A stretch of 64,000 nt of DNA. Source: Terrisporobacter petrolearius. Its GTDB lineage: Bacteria; Bacillota; Clostridia; Peptostreptococcales; Peptostreptococcaceae. The stretch is from positions 1-64,000 of the forward strand of contig NZ_JAHZMO010000004.1 in assembly GCF_020748185.1 (NCBI RefSeq), read 5' to 3'. Both the position numbers and the translations under genes were made by a program. Below are positions 26,422 to 34,455 of this stretch, piece after piece. The first letter of the stretch is position 1; each line of letters opens with the position of its first letter. The notes beneath the pieces are model-generated. The model saw nothing but the letters and a program-made list of their open reading frames with translations. It did not search any database and had not been told where the DNA came from.

Positions 26422-26946
26422 ATGTTGAGTGAGGGTGAGGATGTAAAGAAAGAGTGTAATATAAAAGATTTGACTGAAGTTATTATGAATATGAAAAGTG
26501 ATTTAAGAATAATAAATAAAAATAGCAAAAAAAGCATAATGTCTATTGAATCCTTAAAAGAGGATCTAAATAAGAACAATAAGGAAAATTTTAAACTAAA
26601 AAAAGAAATTGAAGAAAGAAAAAGTAATGAGATAAAAATTTATAGGAAAATAATTTTAATCTTAGACCAAATAGATAGTTTTCAAAAGATTATAGCAGAT
26701 TTAGATAATAAGGAGTTTTCATATAACTTGGATATAATGAAAAAAATTATTAGTAAAGAAATGAGTGAAATCAACTTGGTTGAAATTAAATCCATGGGAG
26801 AGTTTTTTAATCCAGAATTACATAAATGTGTTGCAGTGGAAGAGGATATTTTGAAGGAGAGCAAGGAGATTATTGGAGTGATTAAAAAAGGATATATGCT
26901 TAGAGGGAAGGTCATAAGACCTGCTTCAGTAATTATAGCCAGGTAG
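26422..26946 (+). CDS. GrpE-like nucleotide exchange factor (divergent)
   Basis: A 174-residue protein: a long N-terminal coiled coil (about 20-85) and a C-terminal beta domain with the GrpE signature MGEFFNPELHKCV...GVIKKGYMLRGKVIRPASVIIA. The central four-helix region is poorly conserved, so this is a paralogue and not the housekeeping GrpE. It would release ADP from the Hsp70 encoded next (27093). The 146-bp spacer between the two genes contains an unusual hairpin repeat. Start at ATG/TTG region 26422 behind AAGGAGGAG. Confidence 0.85.
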   Translation: MLSEGEDVKKECNIKDLTEVIMNMKSDLRIINKNSKKSIMSIESLKEDLNKNNKENFKLKKEIEERKSNEIKIYRKIILILDQIDSFQKIIADLDNKEFSYNLDIMKKIISKEMSEINLVEIKSMGEFFNPELHKCVAVEEDILKESKEIIGVIKKGYMLRGKVIRPASVIIAR

Positions 26947-26958
26947 GTCCATGGCACA

Positions 26959-27069
26959 GCGATATATCTTTGCTATTGCTACAGATATATCCGTTGCTTA
27001 AAAATCGCTACGCTCATGGCGCCAACGATATGTATTCACTACCGCTTCATACATATCCGTTGCTTAAAA
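26959..27069 (+). repeat. Two tandem hairpin units in the grpE-like/hsp70 spacer
   Basis: Unit 1 (about 26960-27004) and unit 2 (about 27026-27069) both read C-GATAT...-loop-...ATATC-CGTTGCTTAAAA. Unit 1 pairs GATATATC with GATATATC; unit 2 pairs GATATGTAT with ATACATATC. The stem sequences differ but pairing is kept, and the tail is identical. The segment is more GC-rich than its surroundings, and GCTACGCTCATGGCGCC joins the units. Confidence 0.75.
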
Positions 27070-27092
27070 TGATATGATAAGGAGAAGATAAG

Positions 27093-28850
27093 ATGGGAAA
27101 GATAATTGGAATTGACTTGGGGACAACTACTTCGGAAATAGCTTACATAGAAAATTATGAACCGAAAATTATTCCAGACTGTTTTGGAAATAGAATTGTT
27201 CCGTCAGTTGTTGGAAAGAAAGAAGATAATACTGTTATTGTGGGACAGGTGGCTTATAATCAGCTAATACCATCCCCTGAGAGAACAGTGGCAGAAGTAA
27301 AAAGACTTATGGGATCAGACACTAAAATTACTATGGGAGAAAAGGAATATATGCCCCATGAAATATCTAGTTTTATTTTAAAAGAGTTAAAAAAATATGC
27401 AGAAGATTATTTGGGAGAAGAAGTGGAAGAAGCTGTTATAACTGTACCTGCTAATTTTAATAACTCTCAAAGAAAGGTAACAAAACTTGCAGGAGAAATG
27501 GCAGGCCTTAAGGTAGAAAGAATTATAAATGAACCAACAGCAGCAGCCATGGCTTATGGTATTAATAATGCAGACAAAGAAGAAAAGATCCTTGTTTACG
27601 ACCTTGGTGGAGGAACTTTTGACGTATCTATTTTAGAAATGTTTGAAGGTATCTTAGACGTTAAATCAAGTAGAGGTAATGATAGACTTGGTGGAAAAGA
27701 TTTTGATAGTAGAATAGAAAAATACATAGAAAAGGAATTTGAAAGAATTTATAATCAAAACTTATATAAAAACCTAGATGTTCAAAATAAGTTAAGTATA
27801 AAGTTAAGAGTAAAAGAAGCTGCAATAAATGCAAAAAAAGAATTATCAAATCAGCTATCAACTACAATAAACATACCTTTTATAACTGTTATTGATAATA
27901 AACCTGTATCTCTAAGTATAGAATTGAAAAGAGACAAATTCAATGAGTTAACAAGAGATTTAGTTGAAAGAACTACACAAAAAATTGATGAAGCTTTAAA
28001 AGCTGCCAACTTAAAGGCAAAAGATATTGATACAGTTCTTTTAGTTGGTGGGTCTAGCAGAATACCTGCTGTAAAAGAGTTAGTGGAAAGTAAGTTTAAG
28101 GGTAAAATTATATCAGGAATAAATCCAGATGAAGCTGTAGCTATGGGAGCTGCAATTCAAGCAGGCATAAAAAGTAATCAAATTACTAGTGAAGAAAATC
28201 TTATAATAGCTGATAAATGTAGTCATAATCTGGGAACAAGCATAATAAAAATAGGGGACGGGAAAGTAATTAATGGAGCTTTTGATTGTATAATTCCAAT
28301 AGACAGTAGCATTCCTTGTTCTAAGAAGAAATTATACTATACTGCAGTAGATAACCAGGAAGAGGTAAGAGTAGAAGTTTATGAAGGAAACGAAGAGCTG
28401 GCAGAAGATAATACGAAGATAGGTGACTTCTTACTAAAAGGAGTTCCAAAGGCTAGAGCAGGGGAGGAGAGTATAGAAGTTCAATTTGATTATGATTTAA
28501 ATGGAATACTAGAAGTGAAGGCTACTATAATGAGCACAGGTACTTCAATTAATAAAATTATAGACAATTTTAAATTAATTAAGTTGCCACAAGATGCATT
28601 GGTAGATGAAAATTTATATGAAAGATTTAAAGTAGATGAATGGCAAGAATATGATTTGGCACCAGGAGTTAAAAGTATAGTTGAGTTGGCAGAAAATAAA
28701 ATTAAAAGTTCTAAAATGGATAAAGATGATTTTAAATATAGAAAAATAGAAAAACTGTTGGAAGAGTTAAAGTTGGCAGTAATTCATGATAATGAAGAAC
28801 TGGTGGAAAAGTATGATGAGGAGTTAACTGATATATTATTTGAAGAATAA
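27093..28850 (+). CDS. Accessory Hsp70 (DnaK-like) chaperone
   Basis: A 585-residue Hsp70. The ATPase domain is complete: GIDLGTTTSE (phosphate 1), VITVPANFNNSQR, NEPTAAAMAYG, VYDLGGGTFDVSI (phosphate 2), VLLVGGSSRIPAV and GINPDEAVAMGAA. The interdomain linker is unusual: where DnaK has a D-V-x-x-L-D-V hydrophobic linker this protein has IIADKCSHNLGTS. The substrate-binding beta domain is present, and the lid is short, ending at EELTDILFEE without the EEVD-like tail. With the GrpE-like gene upstream and the J-domain gene divergent it forms a self-contained second chaperone set. Confidence 0.93.
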   Translation: MGKIIGIDLGTTTSEIAYIENYEPKIIPDCFGNRIVPSVVGKKEDNTVIVGQVAYNQLIPSPERTVAEVKRLMGSDTKITMGEKEYMPHEISSFILKELKKYAEDYLGEEVEEAVITVPANFNNSQRKVTKLAGEMAGLKVERIINEPTAAAMAYGINNADKEEKILVYDLGGGTFDVSILEMFEGILDVKSSRGNDRLGGKDFDSRIEKYIEKEFERIYNQNLYKNLDVQNKLSIKLRVKEAAINAKKELSNQLSTTINIPFITVIDNKPVSLSIELKRDKFNELTRDLVERTTQKIDEALKAANLKAKDIDTVLLVGGSSRIPAVKELVESKFKGKIISGINPDEAVAMGAAIQAGIKSNQITSEENLIIADKCSHNLGTSIIKIGDGKVINGAFDCIIPIDSSIPCSKKKLYYTAVDNQEEVRVEVYEGNEELAEDNTKIGDFLLKGVPKARAGEESIEVQFDYDLNGILEVKATIMSTGTSINKIIDNFKLIKLPQDALVDENLYERFKVDEWQEYDLAPGVKSIVELAENKIKSSKMDKDDFKYRKIEKLLEELKLAVIHDNEELVEKYDEELTDILFEE

Positions 28851-28863
28851 TAATTAAGTCATC

Positions 28864-28905
28864 AAAGCCTGATTTTCATATTTTATGGAAGTTAGGTTTT
28901 TTATT
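28864..28905 (+). terminator. Intrinsic terminator of the Hsp70 gene
   Basis: AAGCCTGATTTTCATA pairs imperfectly with TATGGAAGTTAGGTTT and runs into TTTTTATTT. Confidence 0.65.
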
Positions 28906-28996
28906 TCTATTTTTTGACAAAAAACATTACTATATATTATTATAATATAAGCACAATAATATAAGTAAAAGAAGTATTGTTAAAAAGGAGAGAGAA

Positions 28997-30172
28997 ATGA
29001 TTTCAGATTACTTAACTAAAAAATTCATAATAAATCATGAAAACACGGAAGACGAAAAAACTAGAAATGCCTATGTATATATGGGCAGTATAGTAGGAAT
29101 TATATGCAATTTAGTATTATCTATTGTTAAAATAAGTGTAGGATTTTTAAGTGGCAGTGTTTCTATTACAGCAGATGGTTTTAATAACTTATCAGATATG
29201 GCATCTTCTGTAATAACTATGGTAGGTATTAAACTGGCAAACAGACCAGCAGATAAGGAACATCCTTTTGGTCATGGTAGGATGGAGTATTTATCAGCTT
29301 TAGTAGTTGCATTTATGGTTATGCTTGTAGGTGTTCAGTTTATAAAAACATCTGTAGATAGAATCATGAATCCTGTGCCTATAACTTTTGAAATAATACC
29401 ATTTATTTTATTACTTTTATCATTAATAATAAAGTTTTGGCTTAGCAGATTTAATAAATATGTGGGAGAAAAAATAAATTCATCTGCACTAAAAGCTGCT
29501 TCAGTAGATGCTCTTGGAGATGTGTTTACTTCTAGTTGTGTGTTAATATCATTTTTAGCTGCGAAATTTACCACATTACCAATAGATGGTTATGTAGGTT
29601 TAGTTGTTTCAGTAGCCATACTATATGCAGGTTATTCCTTAGTTAAAGAGACAATAAGCCCACTTCTTGGTGAAGCACCAGACGAAGAATTGGTAAAAGG
29701 AATTAAGCAAGGAGTTTTATATTATGATAATATAATCGGCGTTCATGATTTAATAATCCATAACTATGGTGTGGGAAAATGTATGGCATCTATTCATGCT
29801 GAAATTCCTTCAAATATTGATTTAATAACAATTCATGAGATCATAGATAGTGCGGAGAGGGAAATTTCCCAAAAGCTAAATATATATTTAGTTATACATA
29901 TGGATCCAATGTGTATTCATGATGATAAAATAAATGCAGTTAAAGAAAAGGTTCAAAATATACTTTTAAAATTTGAAGCTGTTAAATCTATGCATGACTT
30001 TAGAATTACTGAAGGAGAAAATAAGATAAACCTTATATTCGATGTTGAAGTTGATGCTCACAATATTAATACAAAGGATAAGGAAGAAGAACTTAGAAAT
30101 GACTTAATAGAAGAAATTAAGAAGATGGATCCTTTATACAATTGTGTAATAACTATAGATAAATATTTTTAA
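28997..30172 (+). CDS. Cation diffusion facilitator (CDF) family transporter
   Basis: A 391-residue divalent cation/proton antiporter. Six transmembrane helices lie between about 28 and 225. The transport-site residues are seen as SITADGFNNLSDM in helix 2 (D-x-x-x-N-L-x-D) and SVDALGDVFTS in helix 5 (D-x-x-x-D), and HPFGHGRMEY follows helix 2. A C-terminal cytoplasmic metal-sensing domain (about 230-390) with HDLIIHNYG and HAEI is longer than usual. The N at the helix-2 site, rather than H, points to Mn, Fe or Co over Zn; this is inference. AAAGGAGAG precedes ATG 28997. Confidence 0.9.
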   Translation: MISDYLTKKFIINHENTEDEKTRNAYVYMGSIVGIICNLVLSIVKISVGFLSGSVSITADGFNNLSDMASSVITMVGIKLANRPADKEHPFGHGRMEYLSALVVAFMVMLVGVQFIKTSVDRIMNPVPITFEIIPFILLLLSLIIKFWLSRFNKYVGEKINSSALKAASVDALGDVFTSSCVLISFLAAKFTTLPIDGYVGLVVSVAILYAGYSLVKETISPLLGEAPDEELVKGIKQGVLYYDNIIGVHDLIIHNYGVGKCMASIHAEIPSNIDLITIHEIIDSAEREISQKLNIYLVIHMDPMCIHDDKINAVKEKVQNILLKFEAVKSMHDFRITEGENKINLIFDVEVDAHNINTKDKEEELRNDLIEEIKKMDPLYNCVITIDKYF

Positions 30173-30174
30173 AA

Positions 30175-30204
30175 AAATTACTGGGAAAACCCAGTAATTT
30201 TTTT
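30175..30204. terminator. Bidirectional terminator between CDF and protease genes
   Basis: AAATTACTGGG pairs perfectly with CCCAGTAATTT around AAAA, with Ts on both strands. Confidence 0.88.
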
Positions 30205-32032
30205 ATTGCACTCTTATACTTTTAATTGTGCTGTAATCACTATAATAATCTTTTTTATTATTTGTTCGAACAGCTTTTACTTTGTAATAATATGTTTTTT
30301 TCTTAGTTAACTTTTTATCTGTATATGTAGTCTTATTTGAATAACCTATATAGTGGTATTTACCATTTTTTGAAGTTGCTCTATATATCTTATATTTAGT
30401 TGCTCTGTTAACTTTTTTCCAAGACATATTAACATTTGACTTAGAAGATTTTAGGGTAACAGTAGGTTTATATAATTTTGTTACAACTCTAGCTTTGGAG
30501 TAAGGCCCATAATAATACTTATTGTTAACTTTCTTAATTGCTCTAATTTTATAATTATAAATAGTTCCTGAAGCTTTGTTTTTGTCAGTAAAACGAACAA
30601 AACTAGATTTTGGATTTTCTTTTACTGTAGCGATTTTATCATATTCTTTTTCTTTAAAATTGTATCTATAAATTGCATAACCATAAGAGCCTCTTACGGG
30701 CTTACAAGAGAGAGTTACTTGTGAAGTAGTATAATTTTCTATCTTAAAACTACTAACCGCTTTAGGTACTATTATCTTCTGTTTATTTATAATTTTACTC
30801 ATATTAGGAATACCATGTCCGTAATATTTATCCCAGCCTTTTTCACCGAAATCATCTGCGCTTGAGATTATTAGTGATTCAACTTTAGCAGGAGTCGTGT
30901 TAGGGTTAGCAAGCTTTATTAATGCAGCTATGGCAGAAATATGAGGCGCTGATAAAGAAGTACCATTTTCCTCAGTATAACCTCCCTTATATGAACAAGT
31001 TAATATTTCATAACCTGGTGCTGCCACATCAACAGTATTTCCATAGTTTGAAAAATATGCTATTTTATCTGATTGATCGGAAGCTGAAGTAACTATTACA
31101 GAATCCATATCTGCTGGGCATGAATAAGACACATTTTCGCTATCATTTCCAGCTGAGGTAACTACAACCACATTATTCTTAAGAGCATATTCTACTGCAT
31201 CATGTAAAAAAGAATGATGAACCCCACCAAAACTTAAGTTTAATACATCAGCACCATTGTCTACGGCATATCTTATTCCTAGGGCAATATTAGATGTACT
31301 ACCTTTACCATCACTATTAAAAGTTTTTACCGGTAATATTTTAACATTTAAATTTGGAGTACAATCTACAAGCACACCCGCCATGGCAGTACCGTGTCCA
31401 TTTAGGTCATTGGGAGTATTATCGTTATCTAAAAAATCCCATCCATTAGATAAAACTCTATTTTTAAGAAAAGGATGACTTACAATGCCGGAGTCAACCA
31501 CACCTACAGTGATTTCCTTTGACTTATTAGGTAAGGAATTGACATACTTGTCTATTTGAAGACGTTTAACACCCCAAGAATTAAATGAAGTATTTGATAA
31601 AGTAGATTCATTAGTATTGTTTGAGTTTTGTGTACTTTCCACTTCTAATTCTATATCAGGCTCAACGTATTTTACATTTACATTTGAATTAAGTTTTTCA
31701 AAAGCGTCTTTTGTTGACTCTTCACTATCAAACTGTAAAAAATATAAATTATCAGGACCTGATATAATGTCTTTTGCACCCAAATCACCTAGATTTAAAT
31801 TATCTATTTTTGATTTCACTATTAAACGTTTGCTAGAATACTTTGAGTTTGAAGGTTGTTTTACTTGATTTTCCTCTATAAGATTTGATAATTCACTGGA
31901 AAGATCATCGTAGTTATCTACTTTTTCCGCTTGCGGTGAATCAGCATCTGCTATAGTTGTTGTATTTTTCAGAAAAATAAAAATAAAAGTAAGTATTGAG
32001 AAAGTAATTACTATTTTTCTTAACTTATTCAT
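30203..32032 (-). CDS. Secreted subtilisin-like serine protease with C-terminal Fn3 repeats
   Basis: A 609-residue S8 protease. A signal peptide (about 1-30) and a propeptide (to about 150; LYFLQFDSEESTKDAFEKL resembles the I9 inhibitor fold) precede the catalytic domain. The triad is D180 (VGVVDSGIV), H213 (LNGHGTAMAGV) and S359 (NGTSLSAPH), with oxyanion N296 in SAGND. Residues about 425-609 hold two fibronectin type III-like repeats with the Clostridium-style Y-K-I-Y-R-x-x-x-x-x-G-x-Y pattern, probably for surface or substrate binding. AGGGGG precedes ATG 32032. Likely an extracellular protein- or peptide-degrading enzyme. Confidence 0.93.
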   Translation of the reverse strand: MNKLRKIVITFSILTFIFIFLKNTTTIADADSPQAEKVDNYDDLSSELSNLIEENQVKQPSNSKYSSKRLIVKSKIDNLNLGDLGAKDIISGPDNLYFLQFDSEESTKDAFEKLNSNVNVKYVEPDIELEVESTQNSNNTNESTLSNTSFNSWGVKRLQIDKYVNSLPNKSKEITVGVVDSGIVSHPFLKNRVLSNGWDFLDNDNTPNDLNGHGTAMAGVLVDCTPNLNVKILPVKTFNSDGKGSTSNIALGIRYAVDNGADVLNLSFGGVHHSFLHDAVEYALKNNVVVVTSAGNDSENVSYSCPADMDSVIVTSASDQSDKIAYFSNYGNTVDVAAPGYEILTCSYKGGYTEENGTSLSAPHISAIAALIKLANPNTTPAKVESLIISSADDFGEKGWDKYYGHGIPNMSKIINKQKIIVPKAVSSFKIENYTTSQVTLSCKPVRGSYGYAIYRYNFKEKEYDKIATVKENPKSSFVRFTDKNKASGTIYNYKIRAIKKVNNKYYYGPYSKARVVTKLYKPTVTLKSSKSNVNMSWKKVNRATKYKIYRATSKNGKYHYIGYSNKTTYTDKKLTKKKTYYYKVKAVRTNNKKDYYSDYSTIKSIRVQ

Positions 32033-32106
32033 TTGTTCCCCCTAATTTTAAATTTTAAATATATTATACAATAAAATATGTGGAAATAAATAGAATTTTG
32101 TCAACA

Positions 32107-32147
32107 AAAAGGAGTTTACCATATTATTAATATAGCAAACTCCTTTT
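32107..32147 (-). terminator. Terminator of the BFD-like gene
   Basis: AAAAGGAGTTT pairs perfectly with AAACTCCTTTT over a 19-nt loop; on the minus strand it is followed by further Ts. Confidence 0.75.
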
Positions 32148-32172
32148 CCTATTTATAAAGATAATTTAAAAA

Positions 32173-32493
32173 CTATCTTTTTATATCTATAACGTTTTGA
32201 ACTAAAGCTTTACATCTTCCACATGAAGATCCGGCTTTAGTAGCTTCTGCAACTTTATCAACTGTATCACAACCATTGTTTACTGCATTTACAACATCTT
32301 CTAATGACACCTTGTTACATCCACATACTGAAGCTAATATTTCTTCTATAGCTCCTGCACATCTACCACATCCAGTAGCAGCTCCTGTTTTTTCCTTGAT
32401 TTCTTCTAAAGTTCTTGCACCATCTATCATTGCCATTCTTATATCTATATAAGAAACATTTTTACAATGACATATTATTTTGTTTCCAGCCAT
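32173..32493 (-). CDS. Tandem BFD-like [2Fe-2S]-binding protein
   Basis: A 106-residue protein made of two Fer2_BFD units. Unit 1 (about 5-52) has CHC at the start and GCGRC at the end; unit 2 (about 55-100) has CGC and SCGRC. Each therefore keeps the four cysteines C-x-C...C-x-x-C that hold one [2Fe-2S] cluster, giving two clusters per chain. Single-unit BFDs mobilise iron from bacterioferritin or feed NifU/NirB-like enzymes; the role of a free-standing double unit is unknown. A GGAGGAAT site precedes ATG 32493. Monocistronic. Confidence 0.87.
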   Translation of the reverse strand: MAGNKIICHCKNVSYIDIRMAMIDGARTLEEIKEKTGAATGCGRCAGAIEEILASVCGCNKVSLEDVVNAVNNGCDTVDKVAEATKAGSSCGRCKALVQNVIDIKR

Positions 32494-32643
32494 AATTATT
32501 CCTCCGTTATGCTATATTGTGAATTTTAAAATTCAATATATAAATACTGAATTATTACCTTTTAATATATACCAAATATTATTAGGTGTTAAACAATTTT
32601 TTATAAATACAAGTTACATTTTACATTATTATGGGACGAAAGC

Positions 32644-32660
32644 AAAGTCATTTTGACCTT
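32644..32660. promoter_or_regulatory. Near-perfect inverted repeat upstream of the DUF5714 gene
   Basis: AAAGTCA and TGACCTT flank a TTT centre (one mismatch) about 90 bp before the gene start. It could be an operator. The remainder of the 32494-32746 gap holds nothing recognisable. Confidence 0.3.
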
Positions 32661-32746
32661 TATAATTCCTACTGCTACAATTAAATTAATATATTACAAA
32701 AGAAGTCATTTAACAAGGAATTATATAAAGAAAGGATGATTGTATT

Positions 32747-33454
32747 ATGGAAGAAAGCTTTCATAAATCGGGATGTTTGATTTGTGGAGAATCAGTTATT
32801 ATTCTAGAAAAAGAAGCTACACATACCTGTTCAATTTGTAATAAACATTTTATCTCATCAACTATTTGTATCCAAGGTCATTATGTTTGTGATGATTGCC
32901 ACACTAATACTAATGAATTCGTTGAATTATTACTTAATTCCAAAGAAACAAATCCAACTATACTGTTCTCTCAAATAGAAAATTTAAAATCTGTAAATAT
33001 GAATGGACCAGAACATCATAGTATTATTCCATGCGTTTTGTTGACTGCATTTAAAAACAGTGGAGGCAAGATTGATCTATTATCAGGGATTGAAACTGCT
33101 TTGCAAAGAGGTAAACAAGCTCCCGGTGGTATTTGTGGTTTTTGGGGGACTTGTGGTGCAGCCGTTGGTGCTGGAATTTATGGTAGCATAGTTACTAATT
33201 CTTCGCCCCTTAACAGTATGTCATGGCACAAGCCACAGAAACTAGTATCAAGAACCATAAATAAAATAGCACAAGAAAATGCAGTTAGGTGCTGTAAAAG
33301 AACTTCTCGTCATGCAATTCTAGAGGCAATTGAATGGACTAAAGAATATATGGGTACCGAACTTGGGAAAAGTGATTTTTTATGTACCTTATCTCACTAC
33401 AATAAAGAGTGCATTCATGAAAATTGTCCATTTTATAATGAACAAGGAGATTAA
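32747..33454 (+). CDS. DUF5714 cysteine-rich protein
   Basis: A 235-residue protein. The N-terminal 60 residues carry a zinc-ribbon-like set (CLICGESV...CSICNKHF...CIQGHYVCDDC), and the rest is a DUF5714 domain with the conserved GPEHHSIIPCVLL, GGICGFWGTCGAAVGAGI, RCCKRTSRHAI and HYNKECIHENCPFY blocks. Many conserved C and H residues suggest a metal cofactor site. In the family it is typically encoded next to a radical-SAM enzyme; here that partner follows 2 bp downstream but is broken (33457-34195). Biochemical function is unknown. Confidence 0.82.
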   Translation: MEESFHKSGCLICGESVIILEKEATHTCSICNKHFISSTICIQGHYVCDDCHTNTNEFVELLLNSKETNPTILFSQIENLKSVNMNGPEHHSIIPCVLLTAFKNSGGKIDLLSGIETALQRGKQAPGGICGFWGTCGAAVGAGIYGSIVTNSSPLNSMSWHKPQKLVSRTINKIAQENAVRCCKRTSRHAILEAIEWTKEYMGTELGKSDFLCTLSHYNKECIHENCPFYNEQGD

Positions 33455-33456
33455 TT

Positions 33457-33771
33457 ATGAGTAGATATAAATTTGCTAATTATGACATAGATTCTGTTGA
33501 ATTAAAATGCCTTGTCGTAAGTCAGGGCTTAAAAATAGATAAGAAAGTATATAAAAAATTTAGTTCTACTAATAGAATTAATACAAATGCATTAACGTGT
33601 AATTGTTTCAAGTTACCAAATGATACAATAGTTATGGCAACAGATTTAGGTTTTCATTTATCTACTTTATCTTCTATGTTTTCTTGGGATAATATTAAAC
33701 TTTTTAAGTATATGAATGATATGAAAACAGACTTTATATATAACCCCGCCAGACAAAACTCATGTTATTGA
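33457..33771 (+). pseudogene. Radical-SAM gene remnant, N-terminal part
   Basis: The first ~92 codons match the N-terminal region that precedes the core in the radical-SAM proteins partnered with DUF5714 (ALTCNCFKLPNDTIVMATDLGFHLS, then MFSWDNIKLFKY). Homology stops at KTDFIYN, after which this frame gives only NPARQNSCY and a stop. The frame one base over continues with a C-terminal segment of the same family. No CxxxCxxC cluster motif is present in either part. An AAGGAG site precedes ATG 33457, so the gene start itself is intact. Confidence 0.75.
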
Positions 33772-34195
33772 TAACTATTTTGAACTTGGTGCTAGTAGAA
33801 TAGCCTGCAGTCTGGAAGTGTGGGATGACCAAATTGCATCTTCTATAACACCTGGAAAAAGAGAAATAACAACAAAAGAAAGACATTTGGATGCACTTAC
33901 ATATATTGCGGAAAAATACGGTCCTAATAAAGCTTTTTCAAACTTTATTATAGGACTAGAACCTATAGAAACTTTAAGAGAGGGAGCTAATTACCTTGCA
34001 GAAAGAGGAATTATACCATCAGCTTCCATATGGATGCCCTTTGGCAAACCTGTTAATGGATCTATGAAAACCCCTAATGTTGAATATTTTAGAGCTGTTA
34101 AGGAAATGCTCGGTGAGATTTATGTCAAATATAATCTTAATCCTGCAGGTAGTTGCGGATTTAATGTTTGCATAGAAAGATATATAAAAAAATAG
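33737..34195 (+). pseudogene. Radical-SAM gene remnant, C-terminal part
   Basis: In the second frame the sequence reads YITPPDKTHVIDNYFELGASRIACSLEVWDD and continues to the normal end (SCGFNVCIERYIKK). This is the C-terminal third of the family, including GKAFSNFIIGLEP and ASIWMPFGKP. From memory of intact homologues (about 400 residues), roughly 150-170 residues carrying the radical-SAM CxxxCxxC motif are missing at the junction near 33735. The short frame beginning at GTG 33818 has no ribosome binding site. Not expected to be functional. Confidence 0.75.
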
Positions 34196-34455
34196 GTTGA
34201 AGAAAAATAAGTTTTTTTGTTTAATAAAACTGAATATTTCGAATATAGATATTGATATTTACAATTATTCATTTTCTGATATAATTACATTAATAAAAAA
34301 CTCGGACATACAAGGAATGCCGGGAATAATATCATAATGAAGGAAAAATGAATGGAAAAATGTCATAATAAATGAATATGATTTATTTAAGCTTGCAATT
34401 TATTAAATGATTAATATTATGACTATGAAAATTCTAATTAAAAATGGAGGCTAAA

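Noticed and set aside
33818-34195. The radical-SAM C-terminal piece as an independent gene
   Set aside because: Homology extends upstream of the GTG in the same frame, there is no ribosome binding site, and the catalytic core is missing.
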